Shown here piece by piece: positions 9,201-15,834 of a DNA stretch of 64,000 bases (position 1 is the first letter of the stretch; each line of letters starts with the position of its first letter). The stretch is taken from NCBI RefSeq assembly GCF_003386195.1, contig NZ_QRDX01000010.1, forward strand, positions 39,243 to 103,242, written 5' to 3'. The stretch comes from Seonamhaeicola aphaedonensis (GTDB lineage: Bacteria > Bacteroidota > Bacteroidia > Flavobacteriales > Flavobacteriaceae). The position numbers were made by a program, and so were the translations under genes. The notes under the pieces were generated by a model that saw only the letters and a list, made by a program, of their open reading frames with translations, ran no database searches and had not been told where the DNA came from.

Positions 9201-9664
9201 TAAAACCTGAACTTCAAGGAATGGAAGATTACGTTGACGGCATAAACAATATTGTAGAGGCACAACAAAAAGTAGCTTTAAACTATTTTGAAGATGGTAG
9301 TATTGAATCGGCAATACCTCCTTTAAAAATATTGTTACACATAATGGCCTATGGAAATTATGAAGGCAAGGACATTAATGATTCTGAATTGAGAAAGTAT
9401 TTTAGTAGAGCTTATGTTTTAAGCAGCGATTGGTATAACGAAAGATTAGAACTTAAACAACAAAAAGATATCCAATATTATGGTTCTCAAATTAAATATT
9501 TAGAATCCTTTAAAGCAGACCCAAACAATGATGTTTTAGTTGAAGAGTTAAACATCAAGGAACGCTTACAAGCCTTACAAAAATTATACAACAGAGTAAC
9601 ATCTAAGGATTATGTAACCAGTTTAGTTGGTACTATTGGCGCAGACCCTTTATTTAAAAAGTAA
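6212..9664 (+). CDS. PPi-type phosphoenolpyruvate carboxykinase
   Basis: This 1150-residue protein matches, from memory, the PPi-dependent PEPCK family described from Propionibacterium and Entamoeba (about 1150 residues, unrelated in length to the ATP or GTP enzymes). Shared signatures are WTGHTGCIILAPQL (from residue 255), FDDATERQKKDGMCW, CRDERGVVVTLIADNYYGY, EEEHAGGAIAY, VSGGGKSEISKS (Lys488) and TGKSPSTTGAGSEGALTK (from residue 862). The family interconverts oxaloacetate plus pyrophosphate with phosphoenolpyruvate, CO2 and phosphate in the cytosol. It has no signal peptide and is monocistronic, with a 148-base leader region and a strong hairpin right after the stop. Such genes are often labelled hypothetical. 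Reaction direction in this organism cannot be read from sequence. Confidence 0.85.
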   Translation: MKASRKDLVQFINLQLAAIGQPTFKDKKESLEKFCDPEFEKTTKPLIMSLKEKSRLLAEHLCPADSRIQAFIDDYLKDVKVDKSYKLPNNTLILSKKGQAREASLPPDGNSFESNLVNSKRLKQGILNNPLHDKRTTKGTFHIVEGPLPVPLDKKEVPRVVLAHFLNEAFKPSDELNTLPFTSNQEAQAKTMVSMLLRPVVCPEVKGVISEKRLEVRFFAPGSLVSNLDFVENIFGNGGNPNLAHNDAALDPEHWTGHTGCIILAPQLLKLKKKDVGLPHFDDATERQKKDGMCWVDEHELYNDGGAFKITCRDERGVVVTLIADNYYGYSKKEIKTQISYSANLYGILEEEHAGGAIAYARRVMGDTVNCDDYNTYYGLDHTFEDVKQLLGDRIEVKPENYAIDKKYPNIVYIPESSFFNTNTNSITWHYKGKEQKLKISPYKTYMHPSGNKLRLEKHKSVDLWRMIETYPEGVFCHKPCTVSGGGKSEISKSMQNAITYSVFNIHNIEEDFKKADEIIEFDYSTRWKDKDPNRPKSRSLLSEKRTLGSVVKLLTPSEENSDEFNEWLNNIPVHIRSLVLFVKRLFRQAHGANLNWKDMMTVDIINGVKGTNLLYNHTPVVGSYVRIGFNQQGNWMLNKLRSDFSASEKIQTEDDITASITLPKEKIKDLNPEYTNKSVKVLVNCEAHLFQRPDEAIVRGYDKGAELDIISDGRFLTNYEMLTRKDAIEIYEDTINFDKYTKPVQDFILDIINNEDDKVQFVLPSHPRIIEDGLPTKNPRYLEPNRFYKENEAIYISDMGVRLKRKIKLEDPVIHVVNAVLPGRRNNPVDKEAGIRPLAVYNPIHYQETPELFMDFICSLTGKSPSTTGAGSEGALTKAPFNMLTPTTDLNNALLSHILTESNGFSTAAGYVGAENKIDHDVSLLIPEIWARMAPEDRDPNNLINNGSLEKLEDFEFEGKKVLASRLGYRITKTFALLCLNRLFDEPTAVFNERMLKPELQGMEDYVDGINNIVEAQQKVALNYFEDGSIESAIPPLKILLHIMAYGNYEGKDINDSELRKYFSRAYVLSSDWYNERLELKQQKDIQYYGSQIKYLESFKADPNNDVLVEELNIKERLQALQKLYNRVTSKDYVTSLVGTIGADPLFKK

Positions 9665-9673
9665 TATTGAAAC

Positions 9674-9712
9674 AAAAGGAAGATTAAAGAATTCTTTAAA
9701 CTTCCTTTTGTT
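9674..9712 (+). terminator. Long hairpin terminator after the PPi-PEPCK gene
   Basis: Outer arms AAAAGGAAG (9674-9682) and CTTCCTTTT (9701-9709) enclose an inner 16-base palindrome TTAAAGAATTCTTTAA (9684-9699), separated by A:A mismatches. The right arm ends in TTTTG. It starts 9 bases after the stop codon, and its right end overlaps the -33 element of the next gene. Confidence 0.7.
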
Positions 9713-9737
9713 GGTCTAAATCCTATAAATATATTTG
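9707..9737 (+). promoter_or_regulatory. Bacteroidota-type promoter of the copper-receptor locus
   Basis: TTTG at 9707-9710 and TATATTTG at 9730-9737 are separated by 19 bases, a full match to the Bacteroidota pattern TTTG-N19-TAnnTTTG. The predicted transcript start falls within about 10 bases of the TTG start codon of the next gene. Confidence 0.55.
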
Positions 9738-9748
9738 CAAAAATTTTT

Positions 9749-10123
9749 TTGCACTTGCATAAAACAACAGCAACATTTTTAGCTTTTTTATATTTAATTG
9801 CTATGTTAAGACCTATTCAACCCTATGTTGAATATGTACTTAATCAAGATTATATAGCTGAGTTTTTATGTATTAATAAAGACAAACCAAAGCTACAATG
9901 TAATGGTAAATGCCATCTTGCTAAAGAAATTAAAAAACAACAAGAGCAAGAACCCTTTACCGCGTTATCAATTTCAATGGAGAATTACCCGATTGGATTT
10001 GTTAATATTTTGAATATCAAAACAAAACAAAATTACACTTTAAAAGAAACGCAATCATTCTTTTACAACAATCTTTACAACTTCAATTTTAAAAAAGTTA
10101 TTTTCCAACCTCCTATAGTTTAG
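9749..10123 (+). CDS. Small membrane-anchored protein with CxxxC motif, next to copper receptor
   Basis: A 124-residue product beginning at TTG; a second in-frame TTG two codons later (MHKTTATF) is equally possible and no ATG precedes the hydrophobic segment. Residues about 8-22 form an N-terminal membrane helix or signal (TFLAFLYLIAML), then CINKDKPKLQCNGKCHLAKE carries three Cys and a His. The rest is Lys- and aromatic-rich. I do not recognise a named family, but a Cys/His cluster of this kind can bind soft metals. It directly precedes a TonB receptor with copper-site residues, so a copper-handling role is inferred. Confidence 0.65.
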   Translation: MHLHKTTATFLAFLYLIAMLRPIQPYVEYVLNQDYIAEFLCINKDKPKLQCNGKCHLAKEIKKQQEQEPFTALSISMENYPIGFVNILNIKTKQNYTLKETQSFFYNNLYNFNFKKVIFQPPIV

Positions 10124-10139
10124 TTTTTAAAAAAATTAC

Positions 10140-10193
10140 CGCACAAATACTCAGAAATTATCTGTGCGAAAGAACTTTAGATGTCATCTAGAG
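10140..10193 (+). other. Two hairpins in the leader of the TonB receptor gene
   Basis: CGCACA (10140-10145) can pair with TGTGCG (10163-10168). A second hairpin pairs CTTTAGA (10175-10181) with TCTAGAG (10187-10193), with one G-U pair, and is followed by an A-run. They lie between the small Cys protein and the receptor gene and may modulate readthrough or translation. No known riboswitch class is recognised. Confidence 0.35.
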
Positions 10194-10227
10194 AAAAAAT
10201 ATTTAAAAACATTTTCAAACTATAAAA

Positions 10228-12312
10228 ATGAGAAAATATATGGCTTTATGCCTTAATATTTTGTTTGTTGGTTTAACATACTCTCAAACAAAACAAGACA
10301 GTACTGGCACAAAAACAACACAATTACCTGATGTAATTGTAACAGGAAACTCAAATACAGACCCTATACATAGCACTGTTAAAAATGACTACCAGAAAAG
10401 AGGCTCACAACCTAAAAATGTAGCAGATCTATTTTCTGAAATTAATGGATTCTCTGCTATAAAACGTGGTAACTATGCAATTGACCCAACATTTAGAGCA
10501 TCAGCCTATGAACAATTAAATGTGATGTATGATGGTGGAACTAAGGCAGTACATGCATGCCCTAATAGAATGGACCCTATCACTACTCATGTTATACCAG
10601 AAGAAATTGAAAAAATTGAAGTAGTAAAAGGCCCCTATACTGTAAGATACGGTGCTACTTTTGGAGGCATCGTTAATATGGTTACCAAAGACCATAACAC
10701 TCTTGAAAATGGATTTCATGGAAAAGCTTCTGTTGGCTATGAAACCAATGGAAATGCCCTTGTTAATATGCTTCATTTGCAACATATTTCCTCTAAATTC
10801 AACATCACTGGAAATGTAGGTTATAGAGATTTTGACGATTACGAAGATGGTGACAATAATACCATTCCATCGGCTTTCAGGAGCACCGATTATGGATTAA
10901 AATTAGGATATAACCTTTCTGAAAAACAATACATACAAGGTCACTGGCGTCAATCCTTTGGAAGAGACACTAAACATGCTGCATTACCAATGGATACAGA
11001 ATATGACAATAGCAGCATTGCTTCATTAGATTATAAATATGAAAACATTTCGAATACTTTACAAGGTATTACAGCCAAAGGCTTTTACAGCTATGTTGAT
11101 CACTTAATGACCAATGAAAATAGACCTAATTTTAACATGGTTTTTGCATCTTCTCCCGTAACTTCAACCACAATTGGTGGTAAAATAGAGACACATTGGT
11201 TGTTTGATAAAATAAACCTTTTTATTGGTGCTGACGCTAACTTAATTAGTAGAGAAGGAACACGTATACGTACTATTAAAATAATGAATGGGAATATCCT
11301 TCCAGAACCCATAGTAAGGCAAGATAAAATTTGGCAAGATGCTAGTTTAAGTGACATTGGTTTATTTTCTGAGGCTAAATATCAAATTAATAGAACAACT
11401 TTTACAGCCGGCTTACGATTAGATTTTGTATATGCTAATGCCATGGATTTAGAAGATGATTTTGCCTTAATTTATGGAACTGATGTACAACAAAGTGAAA
11501 CTAATTTTAGTGGAACCGTCTCAGTGAAACAAAAAATATCTAACAATACCATTTTGGAGGTAGCTTATGGACGTGGTGTAAGAACTGCTAACATGATTGA
11601 ACGTTACATAAATCATTTTACTGTTGGTCAAGACAGCTTTGAATATTTAGGGAACCCTTTTTTAAAACCAGAAGTTAATAATCAATTTGAAATTGGGTTT
11701 AAAGGTCATTCCCAACTTAATGAATTTAATAATTTCAATTATCAACTATCTGCTTTTTACAGTGTGTACGAAAATTATATTTCTGCTATTATAGATCCTT
11801 CTATTCCAAGAAAGTTCATGCCAATGCAACAACCACAATTCACTAAGGTTTTTATAAATATTGATGATGCTTATAAAACAGGAGTAGAGTTTATGGTTAA
11901 GTTTAATATTCTGAAAGATTTTTATATTCAAAACCAATCTGCTTATGTAAGAACTAAAAATAATGATTTCGGGGAGTCTTTACCATTAAATCCGCCATTT
12001 ACTTCAACATTTATTTGGGGTGTAGATAAAGATTATTATTGGGCAAAAATATCATACAATCTTACTTCAAAGCAATCTCATATAGCACCGTCTTTTGGAG
12101 AAATAGAGACTCCAAGTTTTGAAACTTTAGATGTGAAATTAGGCGCTACCTTATTTAAAAAATTCACAATAGGTATTGCTTGTTTAAATCTTTTTGATGC
12201 GACCTATGTCAATCATTTAAACTTTTCTTACAGAAATCAGGCAGACTTTAACATGAGTCCAATTACAGAGCCCGGAAGAAATTTTACAACGTTCCTTCAA
12301 TATAAGTTCTAA
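10228..12312 (+). CDS. TonB-dependent outer-membrane copper receptor, OprC/NosA-like
   Basis: The 694-residue protein has a signal peptide (cleavage after YSQ, about residue 20), a plug domain (about 30-155, with KIEVVKGPYTVRYGATFGGIVNM) and a C-terminal beta-barrel ending in the aromatic strand FTTFLQYKF. In the plug, VHACPNRMDP supplies Cys111 and Met115 (CxxxM). In the barrel, DHLMTNENRP supplies His292 and Met294 (HxM). CxxxM plus HxM is the copper-binding set described for Pseudomonas OprC, so copper is the likely substrate. There is no N-terminal carboxypeptidase-like extension and no SusD partner, which argues against glycan import. The small CxxxC protein lies upstream and an SGNH lipoprotein downstream. 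Confidence 0.85.
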   Translation: MRKYMALCLNILFVGLTYSQTKQDSTGTKTTQLPDVIVTGNSNTDPIHSTVKNDYQKRGSQPKNVADLFSEINGFSAIKRGNYAIDPTFRASAYEQLNVMYDGGTKAVHACPNRMDPITTHVIPEEIEKIEVVKGPYTVRYGATFGGIVNMVTKDHNTLENGFHGKASVGYETNGNALVNMLHLQHISSKFNITGNVGYRDFDDYEDGDNNTIPSAFRSTDYGLKLGYNLSEKQYIQGHWRQSFGRDTKHAALPMDTEYDNSSIASLDYKYENISNTLQGITAKGFYSYVDHLMTNENRPNFNMVFASSPVTSTTIGGKIETHWLFDKINLFIGADANLISREGTRIRTIKIMNGNILPEPIVRQDKIWQDASLSDIGLFSEAKYQINRTTFTAGLRLDFVYANAMDLEDDFALIYGTDVQQSETNFSGTVSVKQKISNNTILEVAYGRGVRTANMIERYINHFTVGQDSFEYLGNPFLKPEVNNQFEIGFKGHSQLNEFNNFNYQLSAFYSVYENYISAIIDPSIPRKFMPMQQPQFTKVFINIDDAYKTGVEFMVKFNILKDFYIQNQSAYVRTKNNDFGESLPLNPPFTSTFIWGVDKDYYWAKISYNLTSKQSHIAPSFGEIETPSFETLDVKLGATLFKKFTIGIACLNLFDATYVNHLNFSYRNQADFNMSPITEPGRNFTTFLQYKF

Positions 12313-12336
12313 CTTTATTGATTAATTATAAAGCAT

Positions 12337-12344
12337 TATTTTTG
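12337..12344 (+). promoter_or_regulatory. Possible -7 element TATTTTTG before the SGNH lipoprotein gene
   Basis: TATTTTTG fits TAnnTTTG and lies 18 bases before the ATG. A TTG at 12318 is only 16 bases upstream, closer than usual, so the match is partial. The gene could also be read through from the receptor gene 50 bases upstream. Confidence 0.3.
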
Positions 12345-12362
12345 TAACCAAATCAAAGAAAA

Positions 12363-13115
12363 ATGTGCAAAAAACTTTGTTTATTGTTTATAGTGCTTTT
12401 TTGGAACTTTAACTGCAGTAAAGACAACTATAGCATCAATGATCTAGGGTTTGTTGAAGACCTAGATACTCCCGAAGAAAATCAGAATACCAATAACCAA
12501 ACAAACTTTAAACTTTTAGCTCTAGGTGATAGTTACACTATTGGTGAAGGGGTTTGTGACACCTGTAGTTTTCCAGAACAATTAAAAGATAAATTAAAAT
12601 CTGAAATGGGTGCAGACAAAACTTTTGATTTAAAGATAATTGCACAAACTGGATGGACTACAAGCAGACTAATCAATGCTATTAATGATGAAAATTTAAG
12701 TAAAGATTATGATCTTGTTACATTACTTATTGGAGTTAACAATCAATTTCAAGGGCTTTCCTTTTCTATTTTTGAACGTGAATTTAATCAACTGATAGAT
12801 AAATCTATTGTAATTGCAAAAGGGGATAAATCTAATATTATTGTTATTTCAATACCAGACTATTCTTTTACTCCATATGGGGCAAATTTTGCAAGTACTG
12901 TAAATGTAAGCGCTCAAATAGATAATTATAATGCATTCATCCAGTCATTTTGTGATTCTAATAATTTAGACTTTGTAAATATTACAGATTTGAGTAGAAC
13001 AGGATTAACAAATACTTCGTTAGTAGCTGATGATGGTTTACACCTCTCAACTCTGGCTTACAACAGGGTTGTAAACCTTATGTTACCTTTGGTGCTCAAG
13101 AAGTTAAACAATTAA
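12363..13115 (+). CDS. SGNH/GDSL-family hydrolase lipoprotein
   Basis: The 250-residue product has a lipoprotein-type signal (MCKKLCLLFIVLFWNFNC, lipidated Cys18) and an Asn-rich linker. Then comes LLALGDSYTIGEG, block I of SGNH hydrolases, with nucleophile Ser57. Block III reads LIGVNNQFQG, with the Asn in the expected place, and block V is DDGLHLS, supplying the catalytic Asp and His. Such enzymes cleave ester bonds of lipids, acetylated sugars or other acyl groups. The substrate cannot be inferred. It follows the copper receptor gene by 50 bases, which may be chance. Confidence 0.85.
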   Translation: MCKKLCLLFIVLFWNFNCSKDNYSINDLGFVEDLDTPEENQNTNNQTNFKLLALGDSYTIGEGVCDTCSFPEQLKDKLKSEMGADKTFDLKIIAQTGWTTSRLINAINDENLSKDYDLVTLLIGVNNQFQGLSFSIFEREFNQLIDKSIVIAKGDKSNIIVISIPDYSFTPYGANFASTVNVSAQIDNYNAFIQSFCDSNNLDFVNITDLSRTGLTNTSLVADDGLHLSTLAYNRVVNLMLPLVLKKLNN

Positions 13116-13133
13116 AGTTTTATCGAAAATTTA

Positions 13134-13952
13134 GTGACAACTAAACTAAGTAAACGATATGAAGGGTTTTTGTACACATCATTTTTATGGAAAAGTGATA
13201 GTGTTTTTGGCTTAAAACAATTTGAAATTGAATCCTCTTCTTCAAAAATTCATATAACCACTGACCCCACACTACGTCTAGGAAAATATATTGAACGTTT
13301 TGTATCATTTGAACTTAAACAACAAACAAAAGTTAAAATTATAGCCGAAAACATTCAAATACTAAAGGACAAAATAACTTTAGGTGAATTAGACTTTTTG
13401 CTTCTAAAAAAACACACTCCTATTCATCTTGAAGTTATCTACAAATTTTATTTGTATGATGATACCGTAGGAGCCTCCGAAATTGAACACTTCATTGGGC
13501 CTAATAGAAAAGACTCCCTAATTGAAAAACTTAATAAGCTAAAAGAAAAACAACTACCACTGCTTTACTCTAAAGAATGCCAACCCTACTTAGAAAATTT
13601 AGGTTTACAAGCCACATCAATGTTACAACAAGTTTACTTTAATGCTCAATTGTTTATGCCTTATTCAAATCAAAATATGGCATTAAAAACCTTAAACAAT
13701 GCCTGTGTAGAAGGATTCTATATTAATCATAAGCAATTATTAGCATTTAAAGCATGTAAATTCTACCTCCCTGATAAAAAAGATTGGTTACTAATTCCCC
13801 ATACCAATGTAACATGGCTAAACTTTGATTCTTTTAGAAGTATAACTAAAGACTATCTTAAGAATACCTATTCCCCATTATGCTGGTTAAAATTCAAAAA
13901 CGGTGACATAAAAAAAATGTTCTTAGTTTGGTGGCAAACTAAGAACATTTAA
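13134..13952 (+). CDS. DUF1853 family protein
   Basis: A 272-residue cytoplasmic-looking protein starting at GTG 18 bases after the preceding stop. It carries the DUF1853 signatures LGKYIERFVSFEL, ELDFLLLKKHTPIHLEVIYKFYLYD (note the Glu/Asp and Glu..Lys pattern resembling a nuclease core) and IGPNRKDSLIEKL. The molecular role of the family is not established. Its final codons (MFLVWWQTKNI) form a 16-bp inverted repeat that works as terminator for the opposite-strand ferritin gene, an unusual constraint on the coding end. Confidence 0.8.
   Translation: MTTKLSKRYEGFLYTSFLWKSDSVFGLKQFEIESSSSKIHITTDPTLRLGKYIERFVSFELKQQTKVKIIAENIQILKDKITLGELDFLLLKKHTPIHLEVIYKFYLYDDTVGASEIEHFIGPNRKDSLIEKLNKLKEKQLPLLYSKECQPYLENLGLQATSMLQQVYFNAQLFMPYSNQNMALKTLNNACVEGFYINHKQLLAFKACKFYLPDKKDWLLIPHTNVTWLNFDSFRSITKDYLKNTYSPLCWLKFKNGDIKKMFLVWWQTKNI
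13910..13950 (-). terminator. Ferritin terminator embedded in the DUF1853 coding end
   Basis: Arms 13915-13930 and 13935-13950 are exactly complementary (16 bp; inner part CTTAGTTTG / CAAACTAAG) around a 4-base loop GTGG. On the minus strand the stem is followed by a T-run, read as A at 13910-13917 on the plus strand. This is a textbook intrinsic terminator for ferritin transcription, located inside the last 12 codons and stop of the converging gene. Confidence 0.85.
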
Positions 13953-13995
13953 TAGGCTACTCTATTCGGATGCGTATCCGGTAAGTAGATATTAT

Positions 13996-14505
13996 TTACT
14001 CTTTTGGTAATCTTTCATCAATCATTTTAAGTGGCATACCTTCCATTAAATCAAATACATCAATAATACTCCTAAAGGTGTCTTCTTCTTCTGATTGTTC
14101 TGAGATAAACCACTGTAAAAACACTTCGGTAATTAAGTCACCTTCTTTTCTGGCGGTTTTAAATATTTTGAAAATAGATTCGGTAACTGCTATTTCTTGC
14201 TCCAATCCAGTTTCATAAATACCTCTCAAACTTTCAAAATCGTTATTTACATTGGTAACATCTGGTGATAAAGCAGAACCACCATTGTCATTTATAAATG
14301 TAAAGATTTTCATGGCATGCTCACGCTCCTCTTCTGCTTGTTTGTAGAAAAAGGCTTTGCTATTTAGCAATTCACGTTGATCACACCAAGATGCCATGGC
14401 TAGATAAGAAGCCGAAGCTTTCATTTCCATACCAATCTGATTATTAAGTAAATCCATCACATCTGGATGAATTGACATTTGTTTTCTTATCGCTGTTGTA
14501 TTCAT
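13996..14505 (-). CDS. ftnA: Ferritin (non-haem iron storage)
   Basis: A 169-residue ferritin starting at MNTTAIRKQMS; an upstream in-frame ATG exists but would lie above the predicted -7 element, so the shorter start is preferred. The four-helix bundle carries ferroxidase-type residues: Glu in LNNQIGMEMKASASYLAM, the EEEREHAMK segment, Glu in ETGLEQEIAVTESI, and the QWFISEQSEEE segment. It forms a cytoplasmic 24-mer that oxidises and stores iron. It lies downstream of the DUF1853 gene in convergent orientation and ends in a terminator within that gene. Confidence 0.92.
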   Translation of the reverse strand: MNTTAIRKQMSIHPDVMDLLNNQIGMEMKASASYLAMASWCDQRELLNSKAFFYKQAEEEREHAMKIFTFINDNGGSALSPDVTNVNNDFESLRGIYETGLEQEIAVTESIFKIFKTARKEGDLITEVFLQWFISEQSEEEDTFRSIIDVFDLMEGMPLKMIDERLPKE

Positions 14506-14522
14506 AACTATCTTGTTTTTAT

Positions 14523-14530
14523 CAAAGTTA
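14523..14530 (-). promoter_or_regulatory. -7 element TAACTTTG of the ferritin promoter
   Basis: On the minus strand TAACTTTG matches TAnnTTTG, with a TTG 21 bases upstream. The transcript would start near 14517, which supports the ATG at 14505 as the true start of ferritin. Confidence 0.5.
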
Positions 14531-14593
14531 CAATAAAAATAGGCCATAAACCAATTTGGTTGAAATTTTAAAAAGGTCTAAATAAATTTAAAA

Positions 14594-14896
14594 TTATACT
14601 ATAGCTGGCTTAAAATCTAAAAAGAACAATGCGATTTCCTCCTTTAATTTTAATAATTGAGGAATATCTAAGAAGATTAAGTGTTGTTTGTCTGCTATAA
14701 AAAGCAACACAAAATTTTCATTATTAATGATTTTATTAAGTGCCTTAAAAGTTGTTAACTCATTTATTTTACGCCTTAATTCTAACATTTGTGGAAACGT
14801 TAATATAATTTCTTTATTAGGTGTCAACAAAACATACCTGCAAAAGGTAGACTGTTTTATTTGATAATTGCTTTGTATATAGGTTTTCAACTCCAC
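14594..14896 (-). CDS. Small protein of unknown function
   Basis: A 100-residue protein with no signal peptide or membrane helix: MELKTYIQSNYQIKQSTFCRYVLL at the start, then an amphipathic pattern rich in Leu, Ile, Lys and Glu (FPQMLELRRKINELTTF, IPQLLKLKEEIALFF). The two halves look like an imperfect internal duplication: a beta-like stretch followed by a 'P-Q-L/M-L-x-L-(R/K)-x-x-I' helix in each (around residues 35-46 and 78-90). I do not recognise the family. It sits between the ferritin and ferredoxin genes on the same strand, about 64 bases from the latter. Confidence 0.6.
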   Translation of the reverse strand: MELKTYIQSNYQIKQSTFCRYVLLTPNKEIILTFPQMLELRRKINELTTFKALNKIINNENFVLLFIADKQHLIFLDIPQLLKLKEEIALFFLDFKPAIV

Positions 14897-14959
14897 TATA
14901 CAAATATAAAACTTATTTAGAATAAATAAAAATAATAATTCCTTAGAAATTTTGAAAAT

Positions 14960-15289
14960 TTAACTCTCTGGAGCCAACTCAACTTCAAGACCCTCTAAAT
15001 CTGGAGTTAACTGTATTTGACATCCCAAACGCGAGTTATTCCTTACATCAAACGCCTCCGATAACATAGCCTCTTCATCGTCACTCATAGGAGGCAATTC
15101 ATTATCACTATTTATGTAGCATTGACAAGAAGCGCACATGGCCATTCCACCACAAACACCAATGGTTCCTTCTGGCGCTAGCTCATAGGATCTAACAACT
15201 TCCATTAAATTCATAGCCATATCTGTTGGGGCTAAAATTTCGTGTTTTATTCCTTCTCTATCTGTTACTTTTATTTTTACATCAACCAT
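14960..15289 (-). CDS. 2Fe-2S ferredoxin (adrenodoxin type)
   Basis: A 109-residue ferredoxin starting at MVDVKIKVTDREG; the longer frame start at 15334 lies inside the predicted -7 box and is unlikely. Cluster ligands follow the Cx5Cx2C pattern in VCGGMAMCASCQCYI, with the last Cys in SRLGCQIQL. The sequence EGTIGVCGGMAMCASC and the C-terminal LTPDLEGLEVELAPES fit the adrenodoxin/ISC-type family, an electron carrier in the cytoplasm. It is the gene after the end of the nuo operon on the same strand but has its own promoter. Confidence 0.88.
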   Translation of the reverse strand: MVDVKIKVTDREGIKHEILAPTDMAMNLMEVVRSYELAPEGTIGVCGGMAMCASCQCYINSDNELPPMSDDEEAMLSEAFDVRNNSRLGCQIQLTPDLEGLEVELAPES

Positions 15290-15330
15290 AACAAAAACAA
15301 TAATTTTTATTTTCAAAATAGAATGAGCCG

Positions 15331-15338
15331 ACAAAAAT
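15331..15338 (-). promoter_or_regulatory. -7 element TATTTTTG of the 2Fe-2S ferredoxin promoter
   Basis: On the minus strand TATTTTTG fits TAnnTTTG. A transcript starting near 15325 leaves a leader of about 35 bases to the ATG at 15289. No clean -33 TTTG is seen. Confidence 0.4.
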
Positions 15339-15486
15339 AAAATTATTTTTATTTAGATTTTGTTTTTTAAATCAATTATTTCTATCGATTTAATAGGATT
15401 AAGTTATGATAAAAGACAACCCGTTTAAAATCTGTTATTTAGAATAAATATAAGGTGCGAAAAAAATTATGTAAATATGACTTTAT

Positions 15487-15831
15487 TTAACCTTTATTTT
15501 CAAAATTACTACCGTTATTCCAATATTGAGGTTTGGAATCTTCAGTTTCTTGGTTCCAATAGGCTTGTGTTACCTTTTTACCATCAAAAGTTTCTAGTTT
15601 ACGCTGAAATACCCAGATAGTAGGGTTAAATACCATATCTGTAACGGCAATAGTATATAGTTGTGGGTCTTCATCAGATTTTCTCTTATCTTCCTGAACA
15701 AGGACCTCAAATCCGTTATACTCCAAAAGTTTTTTTAGAAAATCTAGCCTATCAGCACTTATTCCTTTTTCAACAAAAGTAACTCGTGTATCATCAATAC
15801 TTCCAAACATATGTTTGCCTCCCAATGCCAT
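15487..15831 (-). CDS. Small protein of unknown function coupled to nuoN
   Basis: A 114-residue soluble protein starting 3 bases after the nuoN stop, so almost certainly co-transcribed and translationally coupled. It begins MALGGKHMFGSIDDTRVTFVEKG and contains LDFLKKLLEYNGFEVLVQED followed by YTIAVTDMVFNPTIWVFQRKL, an alternating helix-strand pattern. The C-terminus is polar and Trp/Asn-rich. No Cys pairs, no membrane helix and no known motif were found. Its position as last gene of the kor-nuo operon suggests an accessory role for complex I, which is inference only. Confidence 0.7.
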   Translation of the reverse strand: MALGGKHMFGSIDDTRVTFVEKGISADRLDFLKKLLEYNGFEVLVQEDKRKSDEDPQLYTIAVTDMVFNPTIWVFQRKLETFDGKKVTQAYWNQETEDSKPQYWNNGSNFENKG

Positions 15832-15834
15832 AAT

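Noticed and set aside
10516..10785. Antisense open frame within the TonB receptor gene
   Set aside because: It lies fully inside a well-supported gene, has no recognisable motif and no promoter; it is a by-product of the other strand.
13967..13980. CGGAT-GCGT-ATCCG hairpin between DUF1853 and ferritin
   Set aside because: Only 5 bp with no T-tract; the stronger 16-bp hairpin just upstream explains termination.
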